Part shown: in pieces, positions 21,980-34,266 of the stretch | Layout of the letters: every line of letters starts with the position of its first letter | How positions within the stretch are numbered: the first letter of the stretch is position 1 | Assembly: GCA_021527695.1 (NCBI GenBank) | Contig: JAKFAO010000005.1 | Coordinates: 496,001-560,000 of the forward strand | Length of the DNA stretch: 64,000 nt | From: Naematelia aurantialba | Lineage: Eukaryota > Basidiomycota > Tremellomycetes > Tremellales > Naemateliaceae | Direction: 5' to 3' | Made by a program: the position numbers and the translations under genes | The notes under the pieces: model-generated | The model's database searches: none | Told to the model about the DNA's origin: nothing | The model's input: only the letters and a program-made list of their open reading frames with translations

Positions 21980-24900
21980 ATGGAGCTAGAGACCGAATCT
22001 AACATCGCGGATGTACTCGACGACGCAGCTGAATCTAATTTGACGCAGCTGGACGAGGTACTGGCATCGCTCGACGAGAATCCGGACAATGTGCCCCTCC
22101 TCCGCCGTCAAGCGCGCCTCTTGCGAGCTCTCGACATGTCTCCTGCTGTGGTGGAGACTTTACAACGTCTGGCGGCCCTTGTCATGCTCAACGAAGGTGA
22201 GGTAATTCGTCTACGGGACTGATAATAGGCGAATGGCTCAGCTACCTTGACCTGCTCATCTCGACCTCGCCTCGACCGCTATCGGTGGAGTCCTTTCTGG
22301 AGATCATAGAGAAGTTCGATCAGGCAGAACGGGATTACCTTTGTAAATTTGGGCTATTCCCGCAATACCTGACTGCTTAGCCCTCGCTATCCTACTTCGG
22401 CATGTCGACTTCATCCTGCTCTGTACTGCTACAGGAGTGTCCGATGAGACGACCGAAGGCCCCGGGGACCGCGATCTCAGAGACCCCGGGGACCACGATC
22501 TCAGAGACTTGCTGAACGAGGATACAACGCGTGAAATGCTACGATCAGTAATAATACGGGGGAATGGGCTACTGAGTGAGAGTCATTTGCTCTGGCAGCG
22601 ACTACTGGACTGGGAGATGCGCATTTTGCGACGAGGAACGGAGTCCAGCAGGTGAGTGCTATGTATTGCGACGCTGATGAGTAGGACCGACCAAATCAGC
22701 CGGATCCACTCTCTCTACGAAGAGCGACTGAGGACTCCGCACTTCAGTAGGTCTACTATAATCGTTTATCGCTGATAAGAGCCATGGACCAGACTCTTAG
22801 CTCATACTCCACTTTTGTCAGCGAATGGGATCCTGCCCAATACGAGATAAGACTCGTAGCTGCCACAAAGCTATCGCAACCGGCAAAGCACAAATATGAA
22901 AACGAGAAACGCTATGGCAAGCATAGGTCAGACTTCGAGCAGGACATTGTGAGCTATGAAGATATAACGCCACTCACCGTAGTTATCCGCCAAGGACAGC
23001 TCTGCACAGAGTCAGGTCTTCGACTCATACATAAGATGGGAGACCGACTTGCGAGCGAAGACTAATGGTACCACCGACCCAATGCTATCGAGAGCCGTGT
23101 TTGAGCGGGCTATCAGTCTGTACGCCAAAGCCGCCGCAAGTGCCGACACAGCTCGAGCAAAGCTTGAGGTCTCCTCTGCCAGCAAAGGAGGGCCCGGGAA
23201 GAAGCAGACCAAGAAGGGTAAAGATAGGGTGGGCGTCGACTGGCAAGCTAGTACAGAGGAGGATCTCCGTTTGGCAGAAGAAGCCCACTTCGCCTACAAA
23301 GGCGCTGAAGCGAGCGTGTGGATGCGCTATCAGAAATGGATGGTGAGTCATAATTGAGGGAGGATTTGACAGTGTCAGCAGGCAAGCGGTACCGAAGAAG
23401 AAGTCGATGATATCAGCCGTCGCGCGATACGGGCATGTCCAGGCAGTGCAAGCCTTTGGATCGAGTTCCTATCTCGCTTAGTAAGTCTTATCACGACGGC
23501 GTCTAATCAGCTAGGAGCAATCCTCAGATGATGTGAACTCTGCATTTGAAAACAGCATTGCATTAGGTGTTTTCACTGCGCCGCATGCCCCAATGACAGA
23601 ACTCGTTGATCTGTATCTTCACATACTAGCTTTTGAAAACCGTCGATATGTTGTGGGAGATGAACCAAGTGAGCTAGCTGGTCGATATTTGGCACTAATA
23701 CAGCAGGCGAGACCCATCCCGTTCTCGACACCTGTGCTCAAGCGTTCCGAGCGATTTTCACTTGTGAGCCTGGTCCTGGCATTGCTGACTGGCACATCAG
23801 TGGATCGAAGAGGCGATTCCACGTTGAGAGTTGAGAAATTTATACTGGAATGGGCCGAGACACGGGCAACGCACTTCATTGGTCGAGCTCTGGAGCTTGT
23901 CAAGGAACCATACAAGCGCCGGTCCTCGTCTTACCAATATAACATCCTTCTGGCAGGCGTTGAAAGGTAGCGTCTCTCATCGGGTTTATGCTGATATTAG
24001 CCGCCGTGGCAATTTCGATGCGGCTGGCGAAATCTACGCGAAAGCGATACAACGATCCGATCTTGACTGGCCGGAGGCAGTGTATGAGGCCTTTCTTCGG
24101 CACGAACTTTTACATGGCACCACAATGACGATGCAAGCCACGACGGCGAAGATCCAGAAGGAAGAAGAGAAAGTTCTGCGTCGTCGAGCGCAGACTGCTC
24201 GAGAGCAGTTCGCTCAGTATCAAGGTCAGGGACAGACGGAACCTCCTCCGATGCAGTCCTCGATACCTCTTTCAGAAGTGACTACAGAGACCGCCGAGTT
24301 GCCTGAAACCCCCCTACCTGCGCAGTCAACGGACATGGCGCCGTCTAGTGGTGTGACTGCCCTAAAGAGGTACGTGTATGCCTCATTGAGCCGAGCTGAG
24401 AGGCAGAGATCGCGAAAATACAACGATCTTGGTCGCTGGACTGATAGAAGGTGTGGAGACTCCTCAGCTGGAAGCACACTTTTCCGAAGTGAGTGATTGA
24501 AATCAACCTGTCTGATGATGGACAGTGTGGACCCATTCGCGAGGTCACCCTCCTGCCAGATTCACACACGGCTCTCGTTGAATTCCTAAGTGTGGATTCG
24601 GTTCCTACGGCCCTGGCGAAGGACCGCAAAAAGTTTCAAGGTCGCGAAATCAGCATTTCAATGCTGTGGCGGTCGAATCTGTACATTACCAATTTCCCGC
24701 CAAGCATGGATGATGAGGCCTTGCGGACAGTATTCTCTCCTGTGAATTCCGTCCCTAAGATCCTGCTAACGTATAGTACGGGCAGATTCTGCAGACCAGG
24801 TGGCCAAGCAAGAAATATAACGAACGACGAAGGTTCTGCTATCTTACAATGGATTCGCCAGTGCGTTGCCTGTGATAGGATGGCGCTGACTAAAGCGTGC

Positions 24901-26110
24901 GGCTCAAGAGGCTCTCGTACTGGATGGAATGCAAATGGACAACTTCAAGCTCAGTGTTCGAATCTCCAATCCATCTATACGGAAATTACGAACAGATGCA
25001 GTCAACACCAAGCTTTTCATCAGTGGACTCAAGTCCACGGTCAGAGAGTATGATATTCGTGAACTATTCAAACAAGTGAGTCGCTATCTGGTGGCAGCTG
25101 AAGGATTAGTATGGGACCGTCGTGAAGGTCAATCTTGGCTGGGACGAGCACAAGCAAGCTTGCAAGGGTTTTGCGTTCGTCGAAATGGAAAGCGAAGTGA
25201 GGTCTCTTCCATTCGTGGTTCCATTCGTGGTGCTAAGTGAACGAGGCGGGCGCGAAAGCAAGCTTGGCTCTCAATGGGTCACGACATCAAAACAAACGTC
25301 TCCAGGTTCAGTTTCCGGATACAAATATTACTAGCAAACGAGCTCAAGACAAGTAAGTAGACAGGCAAAACCACTGTTGAGCGATCAGTATCAACACAAC
25401 CGATGCGACGCGTACAACTACCGTCGAGAAGCGTTCACGCTCTGTCCGCCTGCATCACCTCCCAGATGGCACACAGGAGGGTCTACTGCAACAGGAGATA
25501 GAAAAGCTCGTCCCAGTCAAGCGGCTCGAGATATTCGGGAAGAAACGCGAGGCTGTGGTAGAACTGGATTCAGTAGCCGTGAGTGTCTACTCAGTTGAAA
25601 ACTGAAATCTAGGATGCGGGCCGCCTTCTCATGCGACCCGAAGGGATCATGTTCAATGGGGCCTCACTTCGCGTCACCGAGCTTGGTGGAGTTGCTCCAC
25701 CTCAGTCTACAACGGCCGCAGAGAATTCCACATCAATGGCAACCGCGATCCCCCGATCGTCCCTGTCGTTTGCTCCGCGTCCTCCGAAACGAATTATTGG
25801 TAAAGGGCGTCAGGCGCCGGCTTTGGATAAGTCTCTGCCCGCAACACTCTCAGATCGAGGTGGTCCGGCTCGGGCGCAGGATGATTTTCGGGCTATGGTT
25901 GAGGTCAAGAATCAGCAGAGAAGGGAGGTGCTGGCGTCGAAGCAGGATGTAGCGGCAGATTCTGTTCCCCTACTGCAGAGTACAGGGGAGAACAATGCTA
26001 TGGCAAACCACGCCTCTCCTAACGAGGATCGTGGCAGTGGGAGAAGCAAGAGGAATGCGGAGGGCGACGCGGACCACATAGTGAAGCGCCAAAAGCAGGA
26101 CGACTTGTAG
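21980..26110 (+). CDS. SART3: SART3-like HAT-repeat and RRM protein, U4/U6 snRNP assembly/recycling factor
   Basis: The first half is a run of helical HAT repeats, e.g. RYGKHRSDFEQDI, EASVWMRYQKWMQ and RRAIRACPGSASLWIEFLSRL. A charged linker follows (about 24120-24360), then at least three RNA-recognition motifs: LVAGLIEG..., LYITNFPPSMDDEALRTVFS, and LFISGLKSTVREYDIRELF with KGFAFVEMES. The C-terminus has RAQDDFRAMV, matching the Lsm-binding tail motif of Prp24/SART3, then a basic nuclear-localisation-like stretch (VKRQKQDDL). By family, it anneals U4 and U6 snRNAs and hands U6 to Lsm2-8. More than ten introns are needed. The ATG at 21980 begins MELETESNIADVL. Several exon joins in the RRM region (24780-25400) are not fully resolved. 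Confidence 0.88.
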
Positions 26111-26903
26111 TAACGATGACGTATCGTCTGCATTCTCCACTGTCGTAACCAAGGCCGTCGCGAGTTCAGCTCGACTGCATCCGTTCTTCACCTGTGAGCT
26201 CGATGCATCATCAACTCTTATCTACATTAAATCGCATCTTGATTCTCCGCTTCTCGGCTTGTATTGGGATCTATCTTACGAACCTTCACAGGAGCATGTC
26301 CCGCGGAAATGTTTTATCTCCGCATTCGGGAACGGTCGGGCTAGGTGACGGCCGCCCAAACCTCCAAGCAACTCTCGAGGTCCAACCGGAGTAGGTCTGC
26401 TCGCTAAATAACAAGCTGGTCTGGTCTCCAAGGCAACCTTCTATGCAGGGTTCTGAATCTCGAGGCAATTGAACAGGTATTTGCAAGTGGTAAACTTCTG
26501 AGACTGTTGTCCACTGGTGCTGCTCAGCCTTCAGACACCTATCAAAAGAAAAGGCTGTCACTGACGACTTGGTGAGTCTGGTATACGAAATTTTGGTATA
26601 CCTTGACTTCAATGTGCGTACCGGTTAGTATAAGGGAGGATCTCTGCTGAAGATGACTCATGTGACGCCTGTGTATGAACTGTTGGTCATCCAACCGTTT
26701 GCAATGCAAGAAGCCCTCGGAAGGATCCGTCCTTTAAACAGATTCATACAATGACAGCCTTCATGCCAAAAATCAGAACGCTAAATAGAGTGAGACAATG
26801 CGTTTGCGTCCATTCTGGTTTGCAGGTTCCTGATTCTAGGGCCAGAGAGTGATTTACTGCCTCCTGTCCCTGTTACAAGTCAGCAACCAGTGACAGTATG
26901 TAC
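26111..26903. other. Intergenic region, nothing recognised
   Basis: This lies between the 3' ends of two convergent genes (SART3-like and TSPO). Open frames on both strands are short, low in similarity and lack coherent splice sites. No RNA gene or repeat could be supported. Confidence 0.4.
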
Positions 26904-27770
26904 TTACTTGTTGAGCCAAACAAAGCCAGCGTTCAGGTACGTAGCTTGAAACAGTCAGCGTAGACCAACACGGTCGCACACAACACCTGGCTTACCATAT
27001 CCAAGCCAGGCACAGTATGGTGCCAAAAACCATGTGGTACTGAAGGGCGTGGCCAAATCGTGCATCTTCACCTATTGGCGGAAGTCAGCTCTCTGCAGAA
27101 GCAACATGCATGAAATATTACCGTCATTGCCACAACAGTACCCGTTAAAGCCAAAATATTACCAAGAGCAATCTCTTTCTGCTTAGCTGTCCGGAATCAG
27201 CAAGTGAATCGCGGAAGACGACCAATCACATACCACCAAAAAAGAGAGGAGTCCATAGCATATTCAAAGCCAACTGCCCATAGTATAGTTGGAGAGCCTG
27301 ATCGGCTTGAGCACTGCAGCTACATGAGTGATAGATAGAATGGGCACATAAGACAGGTACCCACGTGCCTTGGGGTGTGATCGCTGAATCAAACGCGCGA
27401 ACAGTCAGATGGGATGCATATCCCATCAAGCCGTACAGAACAGTCCAGACCTGGCCCATATCAGTCCGAAAAGGCGAAGGTATAAAACTGATGACAAGGA
27501 AGCGCGATCATGCAAGAACACGACGTACCGGACCGAAAACTTCCTTGGGAGGGTTGCCTGGAGGCGGCGACATGGTCTGTACAGTCCTTGTCAGAGGATC
27601 GCCAGCAAGACGAGAATGAATGTGCCTACCGTAAACCAGTTGCTGCGAGAAGTCCGACCGGTGATTATGCCGCTAATTGCACCGAGCCCGATGGGCAGAC
27701 CCACTGTTGCGAGATAAGGATTCACGGCTGTGGTTAGACGTACCAGCGAGGATTGGATTCCGGGCGACAT
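26904..27770 (-). CDS. TSPO: Translocator protein TspO/MBR family
   Basis: This is a five-helix membrane protein of the TspO/peripheral-type benzodiazepine-receptor family, which binds tetrapyrroles and sterols in the outer mitochondrial membrane or ER. The start at 27770 gives MSPGIQSSLVRLTTAVNPYL and a first helix (VGLPIGLGAISGII). The family core follows: PPPGNPPKEVFGPVWTVLYGLMGYASHL, ALQLYYGQLALNMLWTPLFFGG, KEIALGNILALTGTVVAMT, STTWFLAPYCAWLGYATYLNAGFVWLNK and stop at 26904. Introns fall after WFT, FGP, GTW, the FFG region, AMT and LGY. All have GT-AG ends. The PPxWVF/GPVW and WxxFA-type residues expected for ligand binding are kept. Its role in this organism is inferred only from the family. 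Confidence 0.9.
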
Positions 27771-28072
27771 CGAAGAAAATTTCCGGTAGAGGTGACATGT
27801 TATGGCTTGTTCAATTCGCAGTGTATCTCTCCAAATATGGACGAGTGTGTTTAGATCTGCGATGAATGTGAGGAGAGACAGAAAGAGAAAAGAAAGAGAA
27901 AGAGACGGAGAGGCAGGCAAGAGCAAACACCGGAACCAGAGTGACATATTCACATGACATTCTGTCTGCGGCCACACTGACGTCATGATGCACGTGGAAC
28001 CCGCGTGGCTCGTTGGGCAAATTTACTCCCAGTTCCCTTCGTCGACTTTGGGTAAAGGATACAGTTGCGTGA
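27771..28072. other. Divergent promoter region (TSPO / RIO1)
   Basis: No gene is seen here. A purine-rich (GA) patch at about 27870-27915 is the only compositional feature. Confidence 0.4.
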
Positions 28073-30091
28073 ATGACCGAACCAACAGCCACGAAACATA
28101 ACCAGCGCCCTCACGGTTCAGTTTATATCGATCAAGCTCGCGACTTGCCTGCTGATAATGATGACCAACAACATGACCCACCCGTTGTGGCATCTAATAC
28201 AAGCGGCTCCAGTACCGAAGAGGAGTCTGATGAGGCATGTTCGATAGACTGGCCCGGCGATAATCATGGGGCCACGACACCACAGCCGACAAACAGTCCT
28301 CTGTCCTTAGATTCGGAGGGAGCAGATGGAGCAGATGGAGGAGAAGAGCCCGATTTGGATGACTGGAGCGTGGAAAACGAGGATTGGGAATTAGCCCAAG
28401 GAGGTCAGTAGTTACGGCAGGACTGGCTGATAGAACAGACTTTACGAAGCAGTACAACCGGGCTCGACAGCAGCATTCTGCAGTATACACCGGTATTCGG
28501 CCATCAGCTGGACCAAAAGCAGGGCCATCGGTGATGAATCGGCCTCCGCTACCCGCTCGGAACGTCCAGCGAGTCGACGGACGTCCATCAGCTGCAAGGA
28601 AAACGAGACACCCCATAAATACCGGTATCATAGTAAACCCGAAATCCGTAGAGATGGAGAGAGATAAACGCGATCGTGCAACACTTGACCAAGTATTAGA
28701 TTCAAGAACGCGTCAGGTCTTAGACTCACTGTCACGGCGAGGCATCATAAACCACATTGAATATTGCATCAGCACAGGCAAGGAAGTGAGTTCACACATA
28801 AATGTGACTGATCATAGGCCAATGTCTACTATTCAGAGCAATCGGAAGCGCTCATCGACCAAAGCAGTCCCTTTCGTCTTGCTGTCAAAATATATCGCAC
28901 CTCGATTCTCGCATTTCGATCCCGGAAAGCATATATTGAAGGAGAGCACCGTTTCCGAGGCGAATATACGTCGTCCAAAAATCCCCGAAAGATGGTCCGT
29001 GTTTGGGCTGAGAAAGAATTGCGAAATCTTCGTCGTTTACAGCAAGGCGGGATACGAGTGCCAATAGCCATCGAGCAGAGAGAAAATGTGTTGGTCATGG
29101 AGTTTCTGTCCACTGATGATGGGTGGGTCGAGTTAAAGTACTGAAGCTGAAGCCAGTCCGTCCCCTCGTCTGAAGGATGCAGAGTTGAGCTTGCAAGAGA
29201 TATCTACCCTCTATGTCGAACTGCTCGTCACCATGCGCCGCATGTATAAGCACTGTAAACTCGTACATGCCGACCTCAGCGAGTACAACGTCCTGTGAGT
29301 CGAGGTAAGACGCAACCATTGAGCTAACATTTATAGTCTCCATGATTCGCATGTCTACATCATCGACGTCTCTCAGTCGGTGGAACATGACCACCCTCGC
29401 TCTTATGACTTGCTTAGGAAGGACATACAGAATGTTCACGACTATTTTACGAGGTTGGCCGCCGGGCAGGTGCGATCACTCACCCTGCGGCAGACATGGG
29501 ATTTTATAACGCTCGATTATATCGGGCTTTCGCCGGCGGAAGAGCTGGGGGAAGGGGTCGAAGAACGCATGTCGGGCATATTGAACCAATGGTTGATGCG
29601 GACGGTCCAATCAGAAGACGATCGGATCGATGACACGGTTTTCATGGCATCTTTCATTCCGCGCAATTTAGGGGAGGTGGTCGATCCCGAGCGAGACGTG
29701 GACATACTGCAGTCAGGCAATTCACATCGCCTCATTTACGCCGAGATGCACGGTCTCACTGTCCGGTCCGAATCTGTGTGTGTGTCAGACGAAAACAACG
29801 CGGTCACCGGCGATTCCACAGCTCCTACGATTGCAGCGGCACACGATGATGCAGTGGGGAGTGCAGAATCAGAGACTGATGTTGCGACCCGACGCTCGCG
29901 AGGATTTCGTCATGAAGACAAAGATACGAAGAAGGTCAGCATTGCAGCGGAGCTTCTGAAGACTTTGCTGATGAACCCGCTCATAGGAGCGAAAGAAGGC
30001 TGTTAAGGATGAACAGCGGGAACGACGGAAGAGCAAACTACCCAAAGCTGAAAAGCAGCGATTGATTAAGAAAAGCGCTGGACGGGGTTAA
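28073..30091 (+). CDS. RIO1: RIO1 atypical protein kinase/ATPase, 40S ribosome maturation factor
   Basis: RIO1 drives the last cytoplasmic steps of 40S maturation. An acidic N-terminal region (28073-28410) precedes the RIO domain. The domain shows the signature STGKEANVYYS, the catalytic lysine in LAVKIYRTSIL, WAEKELRNLRRL, MEFLSTDDGPSPRLKDAELS, the catalytic loop LVHADLSEYNVL and the metal-binding YIIDVSQSVEHDHP. The C-terminal tail is very basic (ERKKAVKDEQRERRK...IKKSAGRG). Two of its introns are very short: 28786-28817 (32 nt) and 29123-29156 (34 nt). Both restore strongly conserved residues when removed. The last exon starts after the acceptor near 29988 and ends at 30091. Confidence 0.93.
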
Positions 30092-30486
30092 TGCAGGACG
30101 GTAATGACATCAGTGACAAGGGATGGCACATCGTGGCTTGCAGCATTTATGGCGTAATGCATTGGGTGGTTTATCATCAGGATCTTGTTCGCCTGCCAAT
30201 TGGACAATGAACCTTTGTGCCGATCGCGGAACTTGACGATTAACGTATGGGGCTCCACAGGGGCAACCGGTCTTGGTTTGTGTGTCACGATCTGATCCAA
30301 GATCGAACTCTTCTGGTTGCGGGGGGCATATGACACAGCGTCATATGTCACACTCCACGACTCCCCGGTTCGAGCTATATATTCAATCTTGGGCTGCTGA
30401 TGGCAACCCCAGCCCGATCACTGAATTCGACGTCCAGACGCTCTGCATCACACAGGTCACGACAACACTTCAACAGTCAAAGTACC
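30092..30486. other. Intergenic region
   Basis: I see no gene here. The segment lies between RIO1 and the small acidic protein gene. A TATA-like AGCTATATATTC stands at about 30374-30386, roughly 100 bp before the next ATG. Confidence 0.35.
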
Positions 30487-30797
30487 ATGTCTTCCGAAGA
30501 GGCGTTTGTTAGCAACCAGGATGCAGAAGTACCCGAGACCAATCTCGACGTTGCCAAGGAAGACAGGATGGCTGTCGAGAGCGAGAAAACCGGCCAAATA
30601 TCAAAAGGTACGCAGTCCCTTCCCGAGTGTCATCAGTGCACCAATTGTCCATAGAGGAAGTCGACGGACTTAAGGACTCCATTGGCGGTGGTCAGGTCCT
30701 TGATGACTCCGAAGGGTACACGAGAGCGTCAAACAAAGGCTCCAAGCCAACCGAGCAGGAGCAGATTGTAGATGCGGCCATTGAAAACCTGGAGTAG
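30487..30797 (+). CDS. Small acidic hypothetical protein (87 residues)
   Basis: There are two exons, 30487-30607 and 30655-30797. The intron has a GTACGC donor and a CATAG acceptor; together the exons give exactly 88 codons. The product starts MSSEEAFVSNQDAEVPETNL and ends EQEQIVDAAIENLE. It is strongly acidic and hydrophilic, with no signal peptide, TM helix or cysteines. No family is recognised. The fitting splice junction and the single uninterrupted frame across it argue for a real gene, but there is no homology support. Confidence 0.5.
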
Positions 30798-30935
30798 GAC
30801 TTTTTAGCGGAGCCGTCAACAGGTGCGCAATGTTGACATGTGCGGAATGCATTTGACTAGCCTGATCGATCAGTCCACACACTACATCGCTGTATGAAAG
30901 TGCCAGGACCCTCTATAGAGATGCACAAATCCGCC

Positions 30936-31993
30936 TCATGTTGATCGATCGCCTCGAGGTGGCGAGGGTGGCCGACTTGAAACGGGAGTAGGAGGGACGT
31001 CTGTACTTGAACTTGCAGGGAGAAAATGAAATCGGAGACGATGCAGCTGTGCCTATCAGCTTGACCAGTAGCGTACGAGGAAAGTACTGACTCCCGGTAA
31101 TTTGGGGAAGAGCACGAAGACCAAAGCAGCGAAATTGAGGGCAAACAATATGTAGTCATAACGTGTGTAGTGAGTTGAAATCAAAAAGCTTGCTGGTCAG
31201 TATGACGAATGTCCGGGGTCTTACAGTCCGATTGGGACACTTGTCAACCACTTCTTTGCTGGGGTGTATTGGGCTCCGGCATCAATCTGCTCCCACAGGG
31301 TGAGTTCATCATATGCCCCGCCACTGGTGATGCTGTTGATGAGTCAGCAGAGCATAAAATCTATTGACATATATATCGACTCACGTCGATTCGAATGGCG
31401 CCCCGGTAACATGATGGAACATCAGAAAGGACAGCTGCTGGTTAGATTGAACCCGCCGAGGGACCCACCGCCATGTATCCCAGGTTGACGATCGTCCAGC
31501 TGACGTCCTGAGTCATACCGGGAATAGCATCGATGAGGACTTTGGAGAGGAAGATCAGGACCGGATGGATCAGCCATGCGCCTGCAACTTAGCTTCAACC
31601 AGTCATAATTGGAGACTAACCTGGAGCGTTGACCCACGCAGCATTCTCGTTGGTGCCGACACCAAGTCTATCGACCACATTCTCGGGCTCATCGCCGCCA
31701 ACCTCCGTAACGGTCACAAGGCTGGAGCTGCGAGCTCTCCCCTTGATTATACGATTGTTGCTGGAGTTCTGAGGCAAAGACGCATCATGCGGAGTGCTAA
31801 TTCCAGCTGCAGCTCGCTGAATGATATGTGACGATTGGGCCCGCAGAACACCAGACCGTGCAGGTTTTAAGTGACCAGATGGTGCGTAACCGACGTACTC
31901 AGCTGCCACACCTTCGCGGATCGGCTGAGACACCGAACGGGCTCGCGTGGGCGACTGCGGAGCAGTGAGTGTGACGGCCGGGGGACTCGTCAT
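30936..31993 (-). CDS. ORM1: ORM1/ORMDL-family negative regulator of serine palmitoyltransferase
   Basis: ORMDL proteins are ER membrane proteins that bind and restrain serine palmitoyltransferase, the first enzyme of sphingolipid synthesis. The core is clear: NAAWVNAPGAWLIHPVLIFLSKVLIDAIPGM, VSWTIVNLGYMAVSFLMFHHVTGAPF, ELTLWEQIDAGAQYTPAKKWLTSVPIGL, FLISTHYTRYDYILFALNFAALVFVLFPKLP, then LHRLRF. The start at 31993 (MTSPPAVTLTAPQSPTRARS) gives a Ser/Arg-rich N-terminal extension, as in yeast Orm1/2, where this region is phosphorylated to relieve inhibition. About four introns are present. The last, with a GTCAGT donor, precedes LHRLRF. The tail after the core is Ser/Pro-rich and stops at 30936. 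An upstream in-frame extension lacks an ATG. Confidence 0.9.
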
Positions 31994-32296
31994 GTTGCTG
32001 GGGAGATCGGACAATGAAGCAAGGGGCGAAATATGCGCTTTGCCCAAAGGCGCCTCGCCAATCTGGATCCCTGTGAACCACACCACTCTGGGCCGTTGAA
32101 TAGAAATAGAAGGAGAGAACAACTAGCCTTCCGCAAAACACAAGTCAATGCAAGAGAGACAGCAAGCGATACCAAGTCTCGTATCACAGGAAGTTGATAT
32201 TAATACCCCCGCTTACGCGTATCGGCTTACACGTCACTTTTTTCTACTGCTGTTCAAAGACCGAACTCTCTACGGCTTCAGCTTCTGACTCTGTTC
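31994..32296. other. Divergent intergenic region (ORMDL / PPR)
   Basis: No gene is seen here. The segment separates two divergent start codons, and no promoter element could be assigned with confidence. Confidence 0.35.
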
Positions 32297-34019
32297 ATGA
32301 TCGCTCGCACGACATTTCGTCTCGCTGTGGGAAGCACACGAGCTGTTAGGTGTTCCGCATCATTGGGCGGGTTCACGACATGCCGATGCGCCTCATTCTT
32401 TTCCGTCGAGAGACCTGACTCCTCCGGCCCCCCCCCTGTCCAGGCTCGTGAGCTCTTCTTCTCTTTCAAACGTCGAAGATGCTAAGGGAATTGGCTCTTC
32501 GGCAGATAAGCTTCCTCATAAGTCACTCAGCGAGCTGTTAGATGTGCTTCAGTCATTTCGAGTGGAATCACGGCGGCCCACTAAGACAGCCTACATCCGA
32601 ATACTCGACTCTCTAGCAGAGTATGCTTTGCGTCGGAAGCAAGACCTCGAGTCTGGTGATCAAAGGGCACTGGTGTGGCGTATAATAATCAGCGCGCTGC
32701 GAGATGCTGAGCTCGGTCATGTGACTCTCGGAGGAGACCATCTAGTGCCCCTCTTGAAGGTAGGCTGTCATCATATAAGTGGTGACTGACGCTTAGCTTT
32801 CGGCGTCGTTCCCAGACTTAAGACAGGCAATATACGTTGAGATCACGTCTCTCTCTCACATCCCTGCAGAATTATGGGAAGAAATGTGTAGAATCGCCAT
32901 TTTAGCCGATAACGTCGAAGGGTTATACACCATTATAGCTCGGATGATTGAGAACGATATGATGCCCAGTGAATATGTCTCGAGACACGCAATCCGACTG
33001 GCTTGTGAGTGGGCATGCCCGCGTCTTGGCCTACAGCTCGCACGATGGTCGGAACAACATCCTGAGCAAGGAAGGACTGTTGAAACACTTTCGTGGCTCC
33101 AACTTCTCGTCACCAGTGCCGAAAATCAATTTGTAAGCTCAGGCTCAGCCCTTGTTGCTGATCCTCACAGCTCGAAGGGGTCGAGATGTCTTGGTATCGT
33201 GTCAATAGAGCCAAATCTTTTACTCCAGACGAAGGTCTCGTATTGACCGTTCTCGCTGTCTCTGCTCGATGGGGACGGCCTGATCTTGCAGTTAGCGCGC
33301 TCGGAGTGCTTCCTTCTATCTCTGTGGTCGCCGGCGAACATCATCTTACCCCCCTTTTGGAGGCTCATGTCAACGCTGGTCAAATGTCAGATGCTTTCCG
33401 GGTTTTATCATCGTTGCGCGTGGCTGGCGTAACTCCCTCGATCGAGTCAGCGGAACCTATCGTTTCCCGCCTTGACTCGCCCAGTGCGATCGATAAAGCT
33501 TTCTTTGCGCTCGAGGATATGCATCGACAGGGAACAATGGTCGACGTCTCGGCTTTAAATACTGTGATCAAAGGGAGCGCAATTCTTGGCGATATAAAGA
33601 GGGCACGTGCGACCCAAATCGCGATTCCTGATTTTGGACTCAAGCCTGATATCGACACGTTCAACATTGTCTTGGGCTGCTGTGCGGACGGCGGTTATCG
33701 TCAATTGGGCGAGACGATCTTTTCAGAACTATCTAAAGCTATGTCGGTCACGCCTAATGTGGATACCTTCGAGACCATGATCAGGCTGTGCCTCGGTGAA
33801 GACAACTATGAGGATGCTTTCTACTATCTCGAAAAGATGAAAGCCCAGGGTATCACCCCACCACGTCGAGTTTATTCCGGCTTGTTGGAAACCTGCGTTG
33901 CACGGAGAGATCGGCGATGGAGACTGGTAATTGAGGAAATGGAGCGTCTGGGATACACTGTAGATGCACCGCTTCGCGCCCGCATGAGCACGCAAACAAG
34001 TCGAAGAGATCGGACCTGA
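32297..34019 (+). CDS. Pentatricopeptide-repeat (PPR) protein, probably mitochondrial
   Basis: The N-terminus MIARTTFRLAVGSTRAVRC is Arg-rich and amphipathic, as expected for a mitochondrial presequence. The body is a helical-repeat protein with PPR-like units, clearest at the C-terminal end: DIDTFNIVLGCCADGGYRQLGETIF, NVDTFETMIRLCLGEDNYEDAFYYLEKMKAQGITP and RRVYSGLLETCVARRDRRW. Such proteins bind organellar RNA and control its processing or translation; the target is unknown. Introns lie near 32762 and 33132. The presequence frame and the main frame (SRLVSSSSLSNVEDAKG) differ by one base across a C9 run at about 32427-32435. So either a short intron joins them (acceptor GTCGAG near 32411 would work) or the run carries an indel. 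Confidence 0.75.
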
Positions 34020-34266
34020 TCGTGGCTGGCTTGCGCGGAACGATTGTACTGGTAGTTAGTCATCGTCGGACTTCAGATCACCCTAAGATCGACCATTGAA
34101 GTGGCTCCACAATGCCTTGTATGCACATTACATGTTCCTGGGTGAACACCGTACGACTGCCACCTTCAACCGGCCATACTTCCGTTTGCCACCCGAACAG
34201 CGCGAGGACTTTTTGTACGTCGTCAACTGTAATACCTGTCCAGACGCTTGTTCTGACGAGAAGAGG

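Noticed and set aside
34112..34266. Upstream frame (HNALYAHYMFLGEHRTT...) as extra N-terminus of MDM35
   Set aside because: The ATGGA exon with a consensus donor gives the expected family N-terminus; the upstream frame has no family similarity and is treated as 5' leader.
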